6,828 bases of DNA from Deltaproteobacteria bacterium (GTDB taxonomy: Bacteria > Desulfobacterota > Desulfobacteria > Desulfobacterales > JAFDCJ01), in the NCBI GenBank assembly GCA_019310665.1, contig JAFDDW010000101.1:1-6828 (forward strand), read 5' to 3'. The translations under genes were made by a program, and so were the position numbers. Shown in pieces: positions 1-5,597 of the stretch (its first letter is position 1; the number at the start of each line of letters is the position of its first letter). The notes beneath the pieces are model-generated. The model saw only the letters and a list, made by a program, of their open reading frames with translations. It did not search any database and was not told the origin of the DNA.

Positions 1-292
1 CTCTTTTTCCCCGGCTTTCAGGGAGCAGGACTTTGATTAATCCGATCTCGCATTATAACGCTCCCCCACCTGTACCTCTACCCCTACAATATGATTCTCA
101 CCGAATACTACAGCAGCCTTTCTTCTAACGCATAATGCTGATCTTCATCTTTTCCCATTCAACATTCGATGTTGGACGTTCGATGCTTATAGTCCGCCTC
201 TGGAGGGTTCGATGTTCATCTCTTAGAGCAATCCTGTACAGCGTAAATGTAACCTGCGAATGATGACAAAACAAGTTAGCGCTTATGTACCT
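1..292. other. Gene-free region downstream of the left NifX-family gene
   Basis: I see no supportable gene here. Open frames are short and lack a start with a ribosome binding site. The stretch contains TTCGATG-type repeats (156-214), an isolated copy of GTACCTCTACCC (72-83) that matches the end of the neighbouring NifX-family gene, and AT-rich filler. Read on the minus strand, the 60-90 segment would encode a short RGRGTGGG-like string ending in TAA, recalling that protein's Gly/Arg tail, but the frame is closed a few codons upstream by TGA. It may be debris of a duplicated gene end. No hairpin followed by a T-run is seen, so no intrinsic terminator is called. Confidence 0.6.
156..214. repeat. 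TTCGATG-type intergenic repeat cluster
   Basis: TTCGATG occurs at 165-171, 179-185 and 208-214. The first copy lies in a small dyad, AACAT-TCG-ATGTT (161-173). The third copy follows TCCGCCTCTGGAGGG (193-207), whose core CCGCCTCTGG recurs at 6818-6827. The copies are seen directly. From memory, 'AACATTCGATGTTGGACGTTCGATG' style strings scattered between genes are common in Desulfobacterales genomes, but this could not be searched here. No coding role is inferred. Confidence 0.6.
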
Positions 293-314
293 CTACCCAC
301 CCGTACCTCTACCC
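287..314. repeat. Tandem 16-base duplication at the 3' end of the left NifX-family gene
   Basis: GTACCTCTACCC occurs at 287-298 and again at 303-314, a 16-base period. The copy at 303-314 is read on the minus strand as part of the Gly-Arg-Gly-Thr tail. Because 16 is not a multiple of three, the next copy is read in a shifted frame and supplies the TAG stop at 293-295. A third copy lies isolated at 72-83. Confidence 0.65.
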
Positions 315-742
315 CCCATACCTCGGCCGCCCATGCCCCTTCCACGTCCCATGCCCTGGCCGGGTCCCATGCCTTTTCCTCCCGTCCCGGCATGCGCCGA
401 TGCGTTGGCTTCGGTGGTGGGTGTTAGCTGGCCGTTCTTAAATTTATCCACAATGCCTTGAACGCTGCCGGCTTGCCCGACGTACACTTGAACGCCTGCC
501 GCAGACAGCGTTTGCATCGCATTGGGGCCGCAATGCCCGGTAATCACAGCTTTGGCTCCTTTGGCGGCAATAAACTGGGCCGACTGAATCCCGGCCCCGC
601 CCCCCAAAGCGGCATTATCGTTGTCGAAAACTTCGAAACTCATGGTGTCCGTTTCGATAATTAGAAAATAACGGCACCTGCCAAATCGGGGATCCAACTG
701 GTCAGTTAAATTTTCTCCGGAAGAGCTAATTGCTATTTTCAT
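293..742 (-). CDS. NifX/NifB-C-terminal family (dinitrogenase FeMo-cofactor family) protein with Gly/Met/Arg-rich tail
   Basis: Small cytoplasmic protein of 149 residues in the 'dinitrogenase iron-molybdenum cofactor' family (PF02579-like). Family members bind metal-sulfur clusters, including FeMo-cofactor precursors (NifX, NafY) and the Mo-Cu cluster of Desulfovibrio orange protein. Family hallmarks are MKIAISS at the N-terminus, DPRFGR (17-22), GAGIQ (49-53) and ITGHCGP (67-73), with Cys71 a likely metal-site residue. Residues 119-149 form a low-complexity tail of GMG, GRG and GGR units, absent from the paralogue at 1289-1651. The start is ATG at 742, because AAGGAG (complement of 751-756) sits 8 bases upstream; an in-frame GTG one codon earlier would leave only 5. 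It is the last gene of the NifX-FmdB-NifX cluster but is separated from the zinc-ribbon gene by 271 bases with a repeat element, so it may have its own promoter. No nif structural genes are nearby, so nitrogen fixation is not implied. The family call is firm; the ligand is unknown. Confidence 0.9.
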   Translation of the reverse strand: MKIAISSSGENLTDQLDPRFGRCRYFLIIETDTMSFEVFDNDNAALGGGAGIQSAQFIAAKGAKAVITGHCGPNAMQTLSAAGVQVYVGQAGSVQGIVDKFKNGQLTPTTEANASAHAGTGGKGMGPGQGMGRGRGMGGRGMGGRGTGG

Positions 743-791
743 CACTCTGACTCCTTGTCCAAATATAGTTGATTGGTTGATTAGTTAGATA

Positions 792-808
792 GTTGTCGAT
801 ACGACAAC
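792..808. promoter_or_regulatory. Short perfect dyad upstream of the left NifX-family gene
   Basis: GTTGTCG (792-798) and CGACAAC (802-808) form a 7-base-pair dyad with a 3-base spacer, about 50 bases upstream of the ATG at 742. There is no following T-run in either direction, so it does not look like an intrinsic terminator. It could be an operator, an RNA hairpin in the leader, or part of repeat debris. No regulator can be named. Confidence 0.3.
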
Positions 809-850
809 CATATCCCATTTGCCAATGAGTTCATTATTATTTAGACATAA

Positions 851-956
851 GCTCACCGCCCGCTGCGCTCGAGATCGCAGAGCACGCAGAGGCAAAATCC
901 GCAAGGACATAATAAAGATATGGTTTTTCTCTGCGCTCTCGGCGAGCTCTGCGGTG
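851..956. repeat. MITE-like inverted-repeat element (CGCAGAG type)
   Basis: Imperfect terminal inverted repeats bound this roughly 106-base segment. The left arm begins TCACCGC and runs through GATCGCAGAG and CACGCAGAG to 892. The right arm, read on the opposite strand from 956, begins TCACCGC and runs through GAGAGCGCAGAG to about 928. Between them lies a short AT-rich core. The arms match in order (TCACCGC, CTCG, CGCAGAG) with small gaps. A 66-codon open frame across it (785-985, minus) is low-quality and judged spurious. No transposase is present, so if mobile the element would be non-autonomous. I see no convincing target-site duplication. The CGCAGAG-rich style resembles dispersed repeats I recall from deltaproteobacterial and other environmental genomes. 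Confidence 0.6.
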
Positions 957-1016
957 AATACATCATTTAAATCATAGCACATCATATCTAAATAATTATT
1001 GCCATATTAGTGATTC

Positions 1017-1268
1017 TTAACGGCCTTTTCCGCAGCAACTTCCGGGTCCCTCACAACCAGCCTCGTGGGGTTGCGACCCGCAACAGCCGGTATCGCCCGC
1101 TCCGGGCAATCTGTCTACAGATGCTCCGGAAAAAGAAGAATGAGCGGACATAAGTTTCTTAAGATTTGGGCTGCCGCAGAAAGCGCATTGCGGTTGATCA
1201 GATGAAACATTCATCAGCAGTTCACTGACTTTTCCGCAACTTTCACAGTGATAATCATACAAAGGCAT
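1017..1268 (-). CDS. FmdB-type zinc ribbon protein with cysteine-rich tail
   Basis: Small cytoplasmic protein of 83 residues. The first 45 residues match the FmdB/CxxC_CXXC_SSSS putative regulatory zinc-ribbon family: MPLYDYHC start, Cys8-X2-Cys11 and Cys28-X2-Cys31 as the predicted zinc tetrad, then a KKLMS segment. Residues 52-83 form a Gly/Cys-rich tail with Cys62, Cys63, Cys72, Cys78 and Cys79, including two CCG pairs, which could bind additional metal. The family was named from a gene beside formamidase/formylmethanofuran operons; its molecular function is not settled and a transcriptional role is only presumed. The ATG at 1268 is supported by GGAGG (complement of 1275-1279) 6 bases upstream. 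Only 20 bases separate it from the NifX-family gene upstream (stop at 1289), so the two are almost certainly cotranscribed and probably work together in metal-cluster handling or its regulation. That link is inferred from context. Confidence 0.88.
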   Translation of the reverse strand: MPLYDYHCESCGKVSELLMNVSSDQPQCAFCGSPNLKKLMSAHSSFSGASVDRLPGAGDTGCCGSQPHEAGCEGPGSCCGKGR

Positions 1269-1288
1269 AGGATTCCTCCATTTTGTTA

Positions 1289-1651
1289 TTAAACCCAGTG
1301 ACCGTCGACGTCGGCCTCGGTAGAGGTTTCAAGCTCCCCGCTATTAAATTGGGCGATGGCATCAGCCACCGTCCCGCCGGCACCGGTCACTATTTTAACG
1401 CCGGCCCCCTGCAGCACCTTAAAGGCTTTCGGCCCGCAATGGCCGGTAATTAAGACATCCACTTTATTATCGGCGATGGTTTTGCCGGCCTGTATCCCGG
1501 CTCCCTGGGAAAGATTGAGGTTCTGGCTGTTTTCAACAACCTCAAATGCCATAGTCTCCGGATCAACGATAATGAAATACGCTGCCCTCCCAAACCGTGG
1601 ATCCAAATTGGCATTTAAATCCTTGTCTTGCGATGATATTGCTATTCTCAT
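1289..1651 (-). CDS. NifX/NifB-C-terminal family (dinitrogenase FeMo-cofactor family) protein, short form
   Basis: Paralogue of the protein at 293-742, 120 residues without the Gly-rich tail. Shared landmarks in the same order are MRIAISS, DPRFGR (17-22), a Tyr-Phe-Ile strand, Met-Ala-Phe-Glu-Val, GAGIQ (50-54), ITGHCGP (68-74, Cys72) and AGV followed by a Gly-rich turn. This is the complete size and layout of a single-domain PF02579-type protein, the ribonuclease-H-like fold that carries metal-sulfur clusters in NifX, NafY and orange protein. The longest open frame begins 9 codons upstream (1678), but the ATG at 1651 fits the family N-terminus and has GAGGGG about 9 bases upstream. It is the first gene of the leftward cluster, followed 20 bases later by the zinc-ribbon gene. 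Upstream lie a TATAAT box and a dyad. A cytoplasmic metal-cluster carrier or scaffold is the best guess; the physiological cluster cannot be read from sequence. Confidence 0.9.
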   Translation of the reverse strand: MRIAISSQDKDLNANLDPRFGRAAYFIIVDPETMAFEVVENSQNLNLSQGAGIQAGKTIADNKVDVLITGHCGPKAFKVLQGAGVKIVTGAGGTVADAIAQFNSGELETSTEADVDGHWV

Positions 1652-1692
1652 TATTGAACGCCCCTCTTTTACAAGCATGAATAACCACTATC

Positions 1693-1698
1693 ATTATA
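1693..1698 (-). promoter_or_regulatory. Candidate -10 box for the NifX-FmdB cluster
   Basis: The minus strand reads TATAAT here, a perfect consensus -10, about 42 bases upstream of the ATG at 1651. At a 17-base spacing the -35 position (1716-1721) reads ATATAC, a poor match, and lies inside the dyad at 1710-1729. A weak -35 overlapped by a dyad suggests control by a DNA-binding protein; whether it activates or represses cannot be told. Confidence 0.4.
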
Positions 1699-1709
1699 AT
1701 TTTTTCATA

Positions 1710-1729
1710 TTATGAGTATATGCTCATAA
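1710..1729. promoter_or_regulatory. Candidate operator: TTATGAG / CTCATAA dyad
   Basis: TTATGAG (1710-1716) and CTCATAA (1723-1729) are perfect inverted arms around a 6-base centre (TATATG); 18 of 20 positions obey dyad symmetry. The site overlaps the -35 region implied by the TATAAT at 1693-1698 and lies between two divergent genes. This is the usual size and layout for binding of a dimeric helix-turn-helix regulator. The regulator is not in the window. There is no T-run behind it in either direction, which argues against a terminator. Confidence 0.45.
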
Positions 1730-1885
1730 CAACTTTAAGAGCTTATGGAGGGCTTGTCAAGAGTTTTTTATGGAAAAATTTCTGAATTGCTTTCCGAGAT
1801 GTTTTTTTGTAGATTCAATTATGGATCCTCAAGGCATCATTCAACGAATTGGTACCTGAATCTTGCAAAATCCAGATTTTAAAAG

Positions 1886-2653
1886 ATGGGGAAGTTGAAA
1901 TTGGAAAACCGCTGGAACATAGACAAAATGCCGGGCACCGGCATCTTACCGAAAGTCGTCGTTTCTCCCGTTGATGGAGCCGAGATGGTTTGCGTGCCGG
2001 CAGGCGATTTTACCATGGGGATCAGCCAGGAAGAACTGTACCACATATTTATGCTGCAAGATCGGGAAAACCCGGCCTTTGCCACGGAAGTTCCCGCCCA
2101 AAATGTTTATCTTGAAGACTATTACATCGACCGGTATCCGGTCACCAACTTCCAGTATCGTAAATTTATTGAGGCCACCGGACACAGGGCGCCCATGCTC
2201 ATTGACCACCCGGACTGGGGACAGCCTTTACAGCCTGTGGTATTCGTTGGCTGGGATGATGCCAGGGCCTATGCCGGGTGGGCCGGTAAAAAACTTCCCG
2301 CGGAAGCGCAATGGGAAAAGGCCGGTCGCGGCACCGACGGTCGCTGGTGGGCCTGGGGCCACGAATTTTTGCCGGACAGATGCAATTCCAGGGAATATGA
2401 TCTCCCGCACACATCGGAGATTGCTGTTTTTGACGAAGGAATCAGCCCCTGCGGATGTTATGACATGTGCGGCAATGTATGGGAGATGTGTGAAGGCCAG
2501 TGGCTGGAAAGGAATTTGCCCATGCGGGGCGGGTGCTTTTTAGGATCCGCAACCTTCGTGCGGGTCACCTGTCGCTGGACCCCGGAAGATCCCGTAAACG
2601 GAGCACATTGGCTTGGTTTTCGGTGTATCAAGGAAATTTCAGTCATTTCATAA
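1886..2653 (+). CDS. SUMF1/formylglycine-generating-enzyme-fold protein lacking the catalytic cysteines
   Basis: Protein of 255 residues, nearly all one sulfatase-modifying-factor (FGE-sulfatase, PF03781-like) domain. Landmarks in order: EMVCVPAGDFTMG (33-45), the YYIDRYPVTNFQYRKF segment (79-94), PVVFVGWDDARAYAGW (117-132), KLPAEAQWEKAGRG (136-149), DMCGNVWE (193-200), RGG (214-216) and GFRC (244-247). In human SUMF1 the region after the GG motif carries catalytic Cys336 and Cys341; by my hand alignment these positions are Gly220 and Val225 here, so formylglycine formation is unlikely. It still has eleven cysteines, clustered at 189-202 (Cys189, 191, 195, 202) and 217-247. No signal peptide or membrane segment is seen, so it is probably cytoplasmic. 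The N-terminal start is uncertain: ATG 1886 has no good Shine-Dalgarno, and the domain could also start from ATG 1928. It is transcribed alone and converges on the reductase operon, with 24 bases between stops and no obvious terminator. Family firm, function unknown. Confidence 0.85.
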   Translation: MGKLKLENRWNIDKMPGTGILPKVVVSPVDGAEMVCVPAGDFTMGISQEELYHIFMLQDRENPAFATEVPAQNVYLEDYYIDRYPVTNFQYRKFIEATGHRAPMLIDHPDWGQPLQPVVFVGWDDARAYAGWAGKKLPAEAQWEKAGRGTDGRWWAWGHEFLPDRCNSREYDLPHTSEIAVFDEGISPCGCYDMCGNVWEMCEGQWLERNLPMRGGCFLGSATFVRVTCRWTPEDPVNGAHWLGFRCIKEISVIS

Positions 2654-2677
2654 TCCAGATATCGAGGTTTATAACAA

Positions 2678-4957
2678 TCATTTTTTCGCTTCTAGGGCAT
2701 CAAGGATTTTTTCAGGGGTAATCGGCAGTTCCATGAAGTCAACACCGATGGCGTCATAGACCGCATTAACAATGGCAGGCGCCGGAGATAACTGGGTACC
2801 CTCCCCGGCCTCTTTGGCGCCGAAAGGCCCGATCGGATCGTCGGTTTCCACCTCGATAGCTTCAATTTCCGGCATTTCCATAAATGTTGGAAACCCATAG
2901 TCCAAAAAGGAAGGGTTCATCACCTGCCCTTTCTCAACAATGACATTCTCATACAGGGCCTGTCCCATCCCCCCCACAACGGAGCCTTCGAGTTGTCCTT
3001 CCACCAGCATAGGGTTGATGGGCGTGCCGCAGTCATGGGCCGTCACCATTTTCAAAAGTTTTACCCGGCCGGTCTGGAGATCGACTTCAACTTCAGCCGC
3101 CTGGGTCATGAAGGAGTAACTGGGAGCAAAATTGCCGTCTTCTTTAAACAGCGTAGTCGGCTCGGAGGCCGGCGCCATCCAGGAACCCCTGCCCACGATA
3201 GGCATGGGAAGATCCGCATATTGATAGGCTTTCAGGGCTGCTGAAAAAGTCATGCCTTTCTCCGGAGACCCCTTTACAAAAATGTTCCGATTTTCGGCCA
3301 CCAGGTCGGCTAGATTGGCTTCGAGTTTTTCGGCTATAAATTCGAACAACTTATTCCGGGCGGACATCGCCGCCAGTCGGGCGGCATTGCCCGCCCTGAC
3401 CGTAACCCCGCTTCCGAATGTTCCGGGATCCAGAGGCGTAATACCCGTGTCAGCGGCAGTTATCCGGATGTCTTCGAGGGACACCCCCAGTTCTTCGGCC
3501 ACAATCTGGCTGATAACAGTTTCCGCACCCTGCCCGATATCAGCGGCTCCGGAGAGCACATTAACCGCCCCGTCCCGGCCCAGTTGGACCACAGCCCCCG
3601 AACTGATATGGCTCATATTACTGACCCCGCTGGGAAAAGATGCCCCGGCCAGTCCCACGCCCCGCCCGAGCGGCAATTTTCCGCGCTTTTCCTGCCACCC
3701 GATGGACTCGGCGGCCCTCGTCACGGATTCGGAAAATCCACAGGTATTGATAACAAACCCGGCCGAATGGGGTTGGCCCGCATGAATACTGTTTTTAATC
3801 CGGATTTCAACCGGATCCACACCCATACGACCCGCGATCATGTCCAGCTGCCGTTCCACCGCAAACCGGGCCTGGGGGATACCGTGTCCCCGCATGGCAC
3901 CGCCCACGGGCTTGTTTGTATATATATGACAGCCCTCATAAATCAGATTCGGTATGTGATAGGGTATCATGAGAAAAAAACAGGACAGGGCAATCATGGT
4001 CGGCGCCGTGCTGTTATAAGCACCGCCATCCGCATGGGCCTGAAATTGCTGCCCCAAAATCGTACCGTCCTTCTTCACCCCCGTTTTGACTGTGATATAC
4101 ATGGGATGTCTCTGCCGGGTGGAAATGAACACTTCTTCGCGTTCATAGACAAATTTTACCGGTTTGCCCAGATGGATCGCAAACCAGGCGGCACAGAAAT
4201 CCTTGGCAAACATATCGATCTTCTGGCCGAAACCGCCGCCGACCTTGGGTTTGATCACCCGAACCTTGCTTTCGGGAATCTGGAGGGTATTGGACAAATT
4301 TCTCCGCAAAAAAAACGGTATCTGGGTCGATGACCAGAGGGTAAGGTCTCCGTTCAGCGGATCAAATTGGGCCAGGGCCGCATGGGGTTCCAGGGGCGCA
4401 TGATTGACGGCCTGGGAGTAGAACCTATCCTCAAAAACGGCATCGCTTTCGGCAAATGCCCGGGCGACATCGCCGAATTCTTTGTTAATCGCAAACGATG
4501 TGTTGTTCTTCACCCCCTCATGGATCACGGGAGCGCCTTCCTTTATGGCTTCCCGTGGATCAAATACAGCCGCCAGTTCTTCATAGTCCACATCGATAAG
4601 TTCAAGGGCCTCTTCGGCAATCTCAGGATCGATGGCGCAAACGGCGGCCACATCATCACCAATGTAGCGTACTTTATCCTTTGCCAGGGCATACTCATCT
4701 TTGGCCATCGGGACGATTCCGTATTGCCGATCGGGGATGTCGCGACCCGTGGCCACGCCCCTGACGCCCGGAAGTTTCTCGGCTCTGGACGTATCTATAT
4801 TGAGAATTCTGGCGTGCGGCAGCGGGCTACGCAGAATCTTGCCAAAAAGCATCCCGGGCAGGACAAGGTCATCCGTAAATTGGGCGGCTCCTTTTACTTT
4901 TAAGCCCGCATCCAGCATCGGTACTCTGGTTCCGACAATATTTAAACCTTTTTTCAT
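2678..4957 (-). CDS. hcrA: Molybdopterin-binding large subunit, probable 4-hydroxybenzoyl-CoA reductase alpha subunit
   Basis: Catalytic subunit of 759 residues of the xanthine oxidase/aldehyde oxidoreductase family, the usual length for HcrA. An N-terminal a/b hammerhead domain (about 17-135) is followed by molybdopterin-binding domains. Visible cofactor motifs are GGGFG (240-244), AMRGHG (354-359), DIGQG (473-477), GSGVTVRAG (515-523) and GAKEAGEG (713-720), where Glu719 matches the conserved active-site glutamate (Glu1261 in bovine xanthine dehydrogenase). It would bind molybdenum with molybdopterin cytosine dinucleotide and reductively remove the para-hydroxyl of 4-hydroxybenzoyl-CoA, giving benzoyl-CoA, in the cytoplasm. 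Alone this subunit would only be 'xanthine dehydrogenase family'; the specific call rests on the HcrB-type FAD subunit in the same operon. ATG 4957 has AGGAGGT a few bases upstream. It is the last gene of the operon, 142 bases after the 2Fe-2S gene, and that gap is filled with repeats. A related reductase of another aryl-CoA or hydroxylated heteroaromatic remains possible. Confidence 0.87.
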   Translation of the reverse strand: MKKGLNIVGTRVPMLDAGLKVKGAAQFTDDLVLPGMLFGKILRSPLPHARILNIDTSRAEKLPGVRGVATGRDIPDRQYGIVPMAKDEYALAKDKVRYIGDDVAAVCAIDPEIAEEALELIDVDYEELAAVFDPREAIKEGAPVIHEGVKNNTSFAINKEFGDVARAFAESDAVFEDRFYSQAVNHAPLEPHAALAQFDPLNGDLTLWSSTQIPFFLRRNLSNTLQIPESKVRVIKPKVGGGFGQKIDMFAKDFCAAWFAIHLGKPVKFVYEREEVFISTRQRHPMYITVKTGVKKDGTILGQQFQAHADGGAYNSTAPTMIALSCFFLMIPYHIPNLIYEGCHIYTNKPVGGAMRGHGIPQARFAVERQLDMIAGRMGVDPVEIRIKNSIHAGQPHSAGFVINTCGFSESVTRAAESIGWQEKRGKLPLGRGVGLAGASFPSGVSNMSHISSGAVVQLGRDGAVNVLSGAADIGQGAETVISQIVAEELGVSLEDIRITAADTGITPLDPGTFGSGVTVRAGNAARLAAMSARNKLFEFIAEKLEANLADLVAENRNIFVKGSPEKGMTFSAALKAYQYADLPMPIVGRGSWMAPASEPTTLFKEDGNFAPSYSFMTQAAEVEVDLQTGRVKLLKMVTAHDCGTPINPMLVEGQLEGSVVGGMGQALYENVIVEKGQVMNPSFLDYGFPTFMEMPEIEAIEVETDDPIGPFGAKEAGEGTQLSPAPAIVNAVYDAIGVDFMELPITPEKILDALEAKK

Positions 4958-4990
4958 ATAGACCTCCTAATACCGGTAAAGCAAGGAAGC

Positions 4991-5030
4991 TGGGAAGTTG
5001 AGAAGTTGGGAAATTGGGAAATTGGGAAGC
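4991..5030. repeat. Five tandem octamers, TGGGAAGT/TGGGAAAT
   Basis: Five consecutive 8-base units: TGGGAAGT (4991), TGAGAAGT (4999), TGGGAAAT (5007), TGGGAAAT (5015) and TGGGAAGC (5023). They lie between the 2Fe-2S gene and the molybdopterin gene of the operon, upstream of the latter's ribosome binding site. A 72-codon minus-strand frame crossing them (4869-5087) is repeat-encoded and not a gene. Confidence 0.75.
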
Positions 5031-5058
5031 AAAGAGGATATATAACAACATCTCCCCC

Positions 5059-5122
5059 TTCAAGCCTCCCGGCCTTACAGCTTTCAAGCCTTCGTGTCTT
5101 CAAGCCTCCTGGCCTTCCGGCC
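5059..5122. repeat. AAGCCTCCNGGCCTT repeat cluster overlapping the end of the 2Fe-2S gene
   Basis: AAGCCTCCCGGCCTT (5062-5076) and AAGCCTCCTGGCCTT (5102-5116) differ at one base. TTCAAGCCT occurs three times (5059-5067, 5083-5091, 5099-5107). At 5111-5122, GGCC-TTCC-GGCC can fold; in the minus-strand RNA this is a 4-base-pair stem with a GGAA loop. The right-hand unit lies inside the 2Fe-2S gene and supplies its last codons and TGA stop. Confidence 0.7.
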
Positions 5123-5597
5123 TTCCAGCGTTTTCATCTGACTCATTGGCGCTCATAACGGCTTCAACGACTTTCTTGTACCCTGTGCAGCGACAGAGAT
5201 TTCCGGCCATCTTTCTCTTAATCACGTCCTCGGTGGGATTTTCTTCCTCATTGAGAATAGCCCTGGCCGTCAGTATCATCCCCGGCGTGCAGAATCCGCA
5301 TTGAAGCCCGCCTTTTTCAACAAAACTGCTCTGCAGCGGGTGCAGTTCACCGCCTTCGGCCAACCCTTCTATCGTTAAGATATCTTTACCGCCCGCATCG
5401 ATGGCCAGCATCACGCAGGACAAATAGGCCTCGCCGTTGATCAGAACAGTACAGGCCCCGCAGGCACCAAGATCACATCCGCGCTTGGTGCCCATTAAAC
5501 CCAGTTTGTCCCTCAGTACTTCAAGCAGGGTGTTGTTGGGAGAAACCAGTACATCATAGGTATCGCCGTTAATGCTTAGCTCGATCGCCCGTTTCAT
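5100..5597 (-). CDS. hcrC: 2Fe-2S iron-sulfur subunit, probable 4-hydroxybenzoyl-CoA reductase gamma subunit
   Basis: Electron-transfer subunit of 165 residues with two [2Fe-2S] domains, as in all xanthine-oxidase-family small subunits. The plant-type ferredoxin cluster is held by Cys41, Cys46, Cys49 and Cys61 (C-X4-C-X2-C-X11-C, within GCDLGACGACT). The second, helical-domain cluster is held by Cys100, Cys103, Cys135 and Cys137 (CGFC and CRCTGY). It carries electrons between the FAD/4Fe-4S subunit and the molybdenum site. The ATG (5595-5597) overlaps the preceding gene's TAA by one base (TAATG), and the Shine-Dalgarno AAAGGAGGT lies inside that gene with 7 bases of spacing, so translation of the two is coupled. 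The last eight residues and the TGA are encoded by an intergenic-type repeat unit, so the natural C-terminus may have been altered by repeat invasion. All eight cluster cysteines are intact. Confidence 0.92.
   Translation of the reverse strand: MKRAIELSINGDTYDVLVSPNNTLLEVLRDKLGLMGTKRGCDLGACGACTVLINGEAYLSCVMLAIDAGGKDILTIEGLAEGGELHPLQSSFVEKGGLQCGFCTPGMILTARAILNEEENPTEDVIKRKMAGNLCRCTGYKKVVEAVMSANESDENAGRPEGQEA

Larger units (their letters stand above)
1652..1885. other. Divergent intergenic region between the NifX cluster and the SUMF1-like gene
   Basis: AT-rich spacer holding the presumed leftward promoter and dyad (described separately). A candidate rightward promoter is weak: TTGCTT (1787-1792) and TAGATT (1810-1815) with a 17-base spacer. 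A 45-codon open frame with no clear ribosome binding site (ATG 1745 to TAA 1882) ends 3 bases before the SUMF1-like ATG. A second frame (1813-1971), open but without a usable start, reads as plausible protein and overlaps the start of the SUMF1-like gene. Neither is called a gene. Confidence 0.5.

Noticed and set aside
61..150. Possible third, broken NifX-family gene on the minus strand
   Set aside because: Only a short RGRGTGGG-like string and an MKIS-like start in another frame are visible. The core motifs DPRFGR and GHCGP are absent, so the match may be repeat debris.
743..745. GTG immediately before the ATG of the left NifX-family gene as start codon
   Set aside because: Spacing to AAGGAG would be 5 bases versus 8 for the ATG, and the paralogue begins with a single Met before Arg/Lys-Ile-Ala-Ile.
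785..985. 66-codon minus-strand open frame between the zinc-ribbon and left NifX-family genes
   Set aside because: It is almost entirely the translated CGCAGAG inverted-repeat element, with no recognisable domain and no good ribosome binding site.
1356..1715. 119-codon plus-strand open frame opposite the NifX-family gene
   Set aside because: It is antisense to a clear family member, with a composition typical of a reverse-complement frame.
2654..2677. Bidirectional terminator between the convergent SUMF1-like and molybdopterin-subunit genes
   Set aside because: The 24-base gap contains no GC-rich hairpin with flanking T/A runs.
3584..4333. 249-codon plus-strand open frame opposite the molybdopterin-subunit gene
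   Set aside because: It is antisense to a well-conserved catalytic gene with all family motifs, and its own sequence has no family features. It is a shadow frame.
4991..5030. Possible CRISPR-like array
   Set aside because: The units are contiguous 8-mers without spacers, and no cas genes are present. It is a simple tandem repeat.
4869..5087. 72-codon minus-strand open frame overlapping the start of the molybdopterin-subunit gene
   Set aside because: Its middle is the translation of the TGGGAAGT octamers and its end reads the hcrA start out of frame. It is a repeat artefact.
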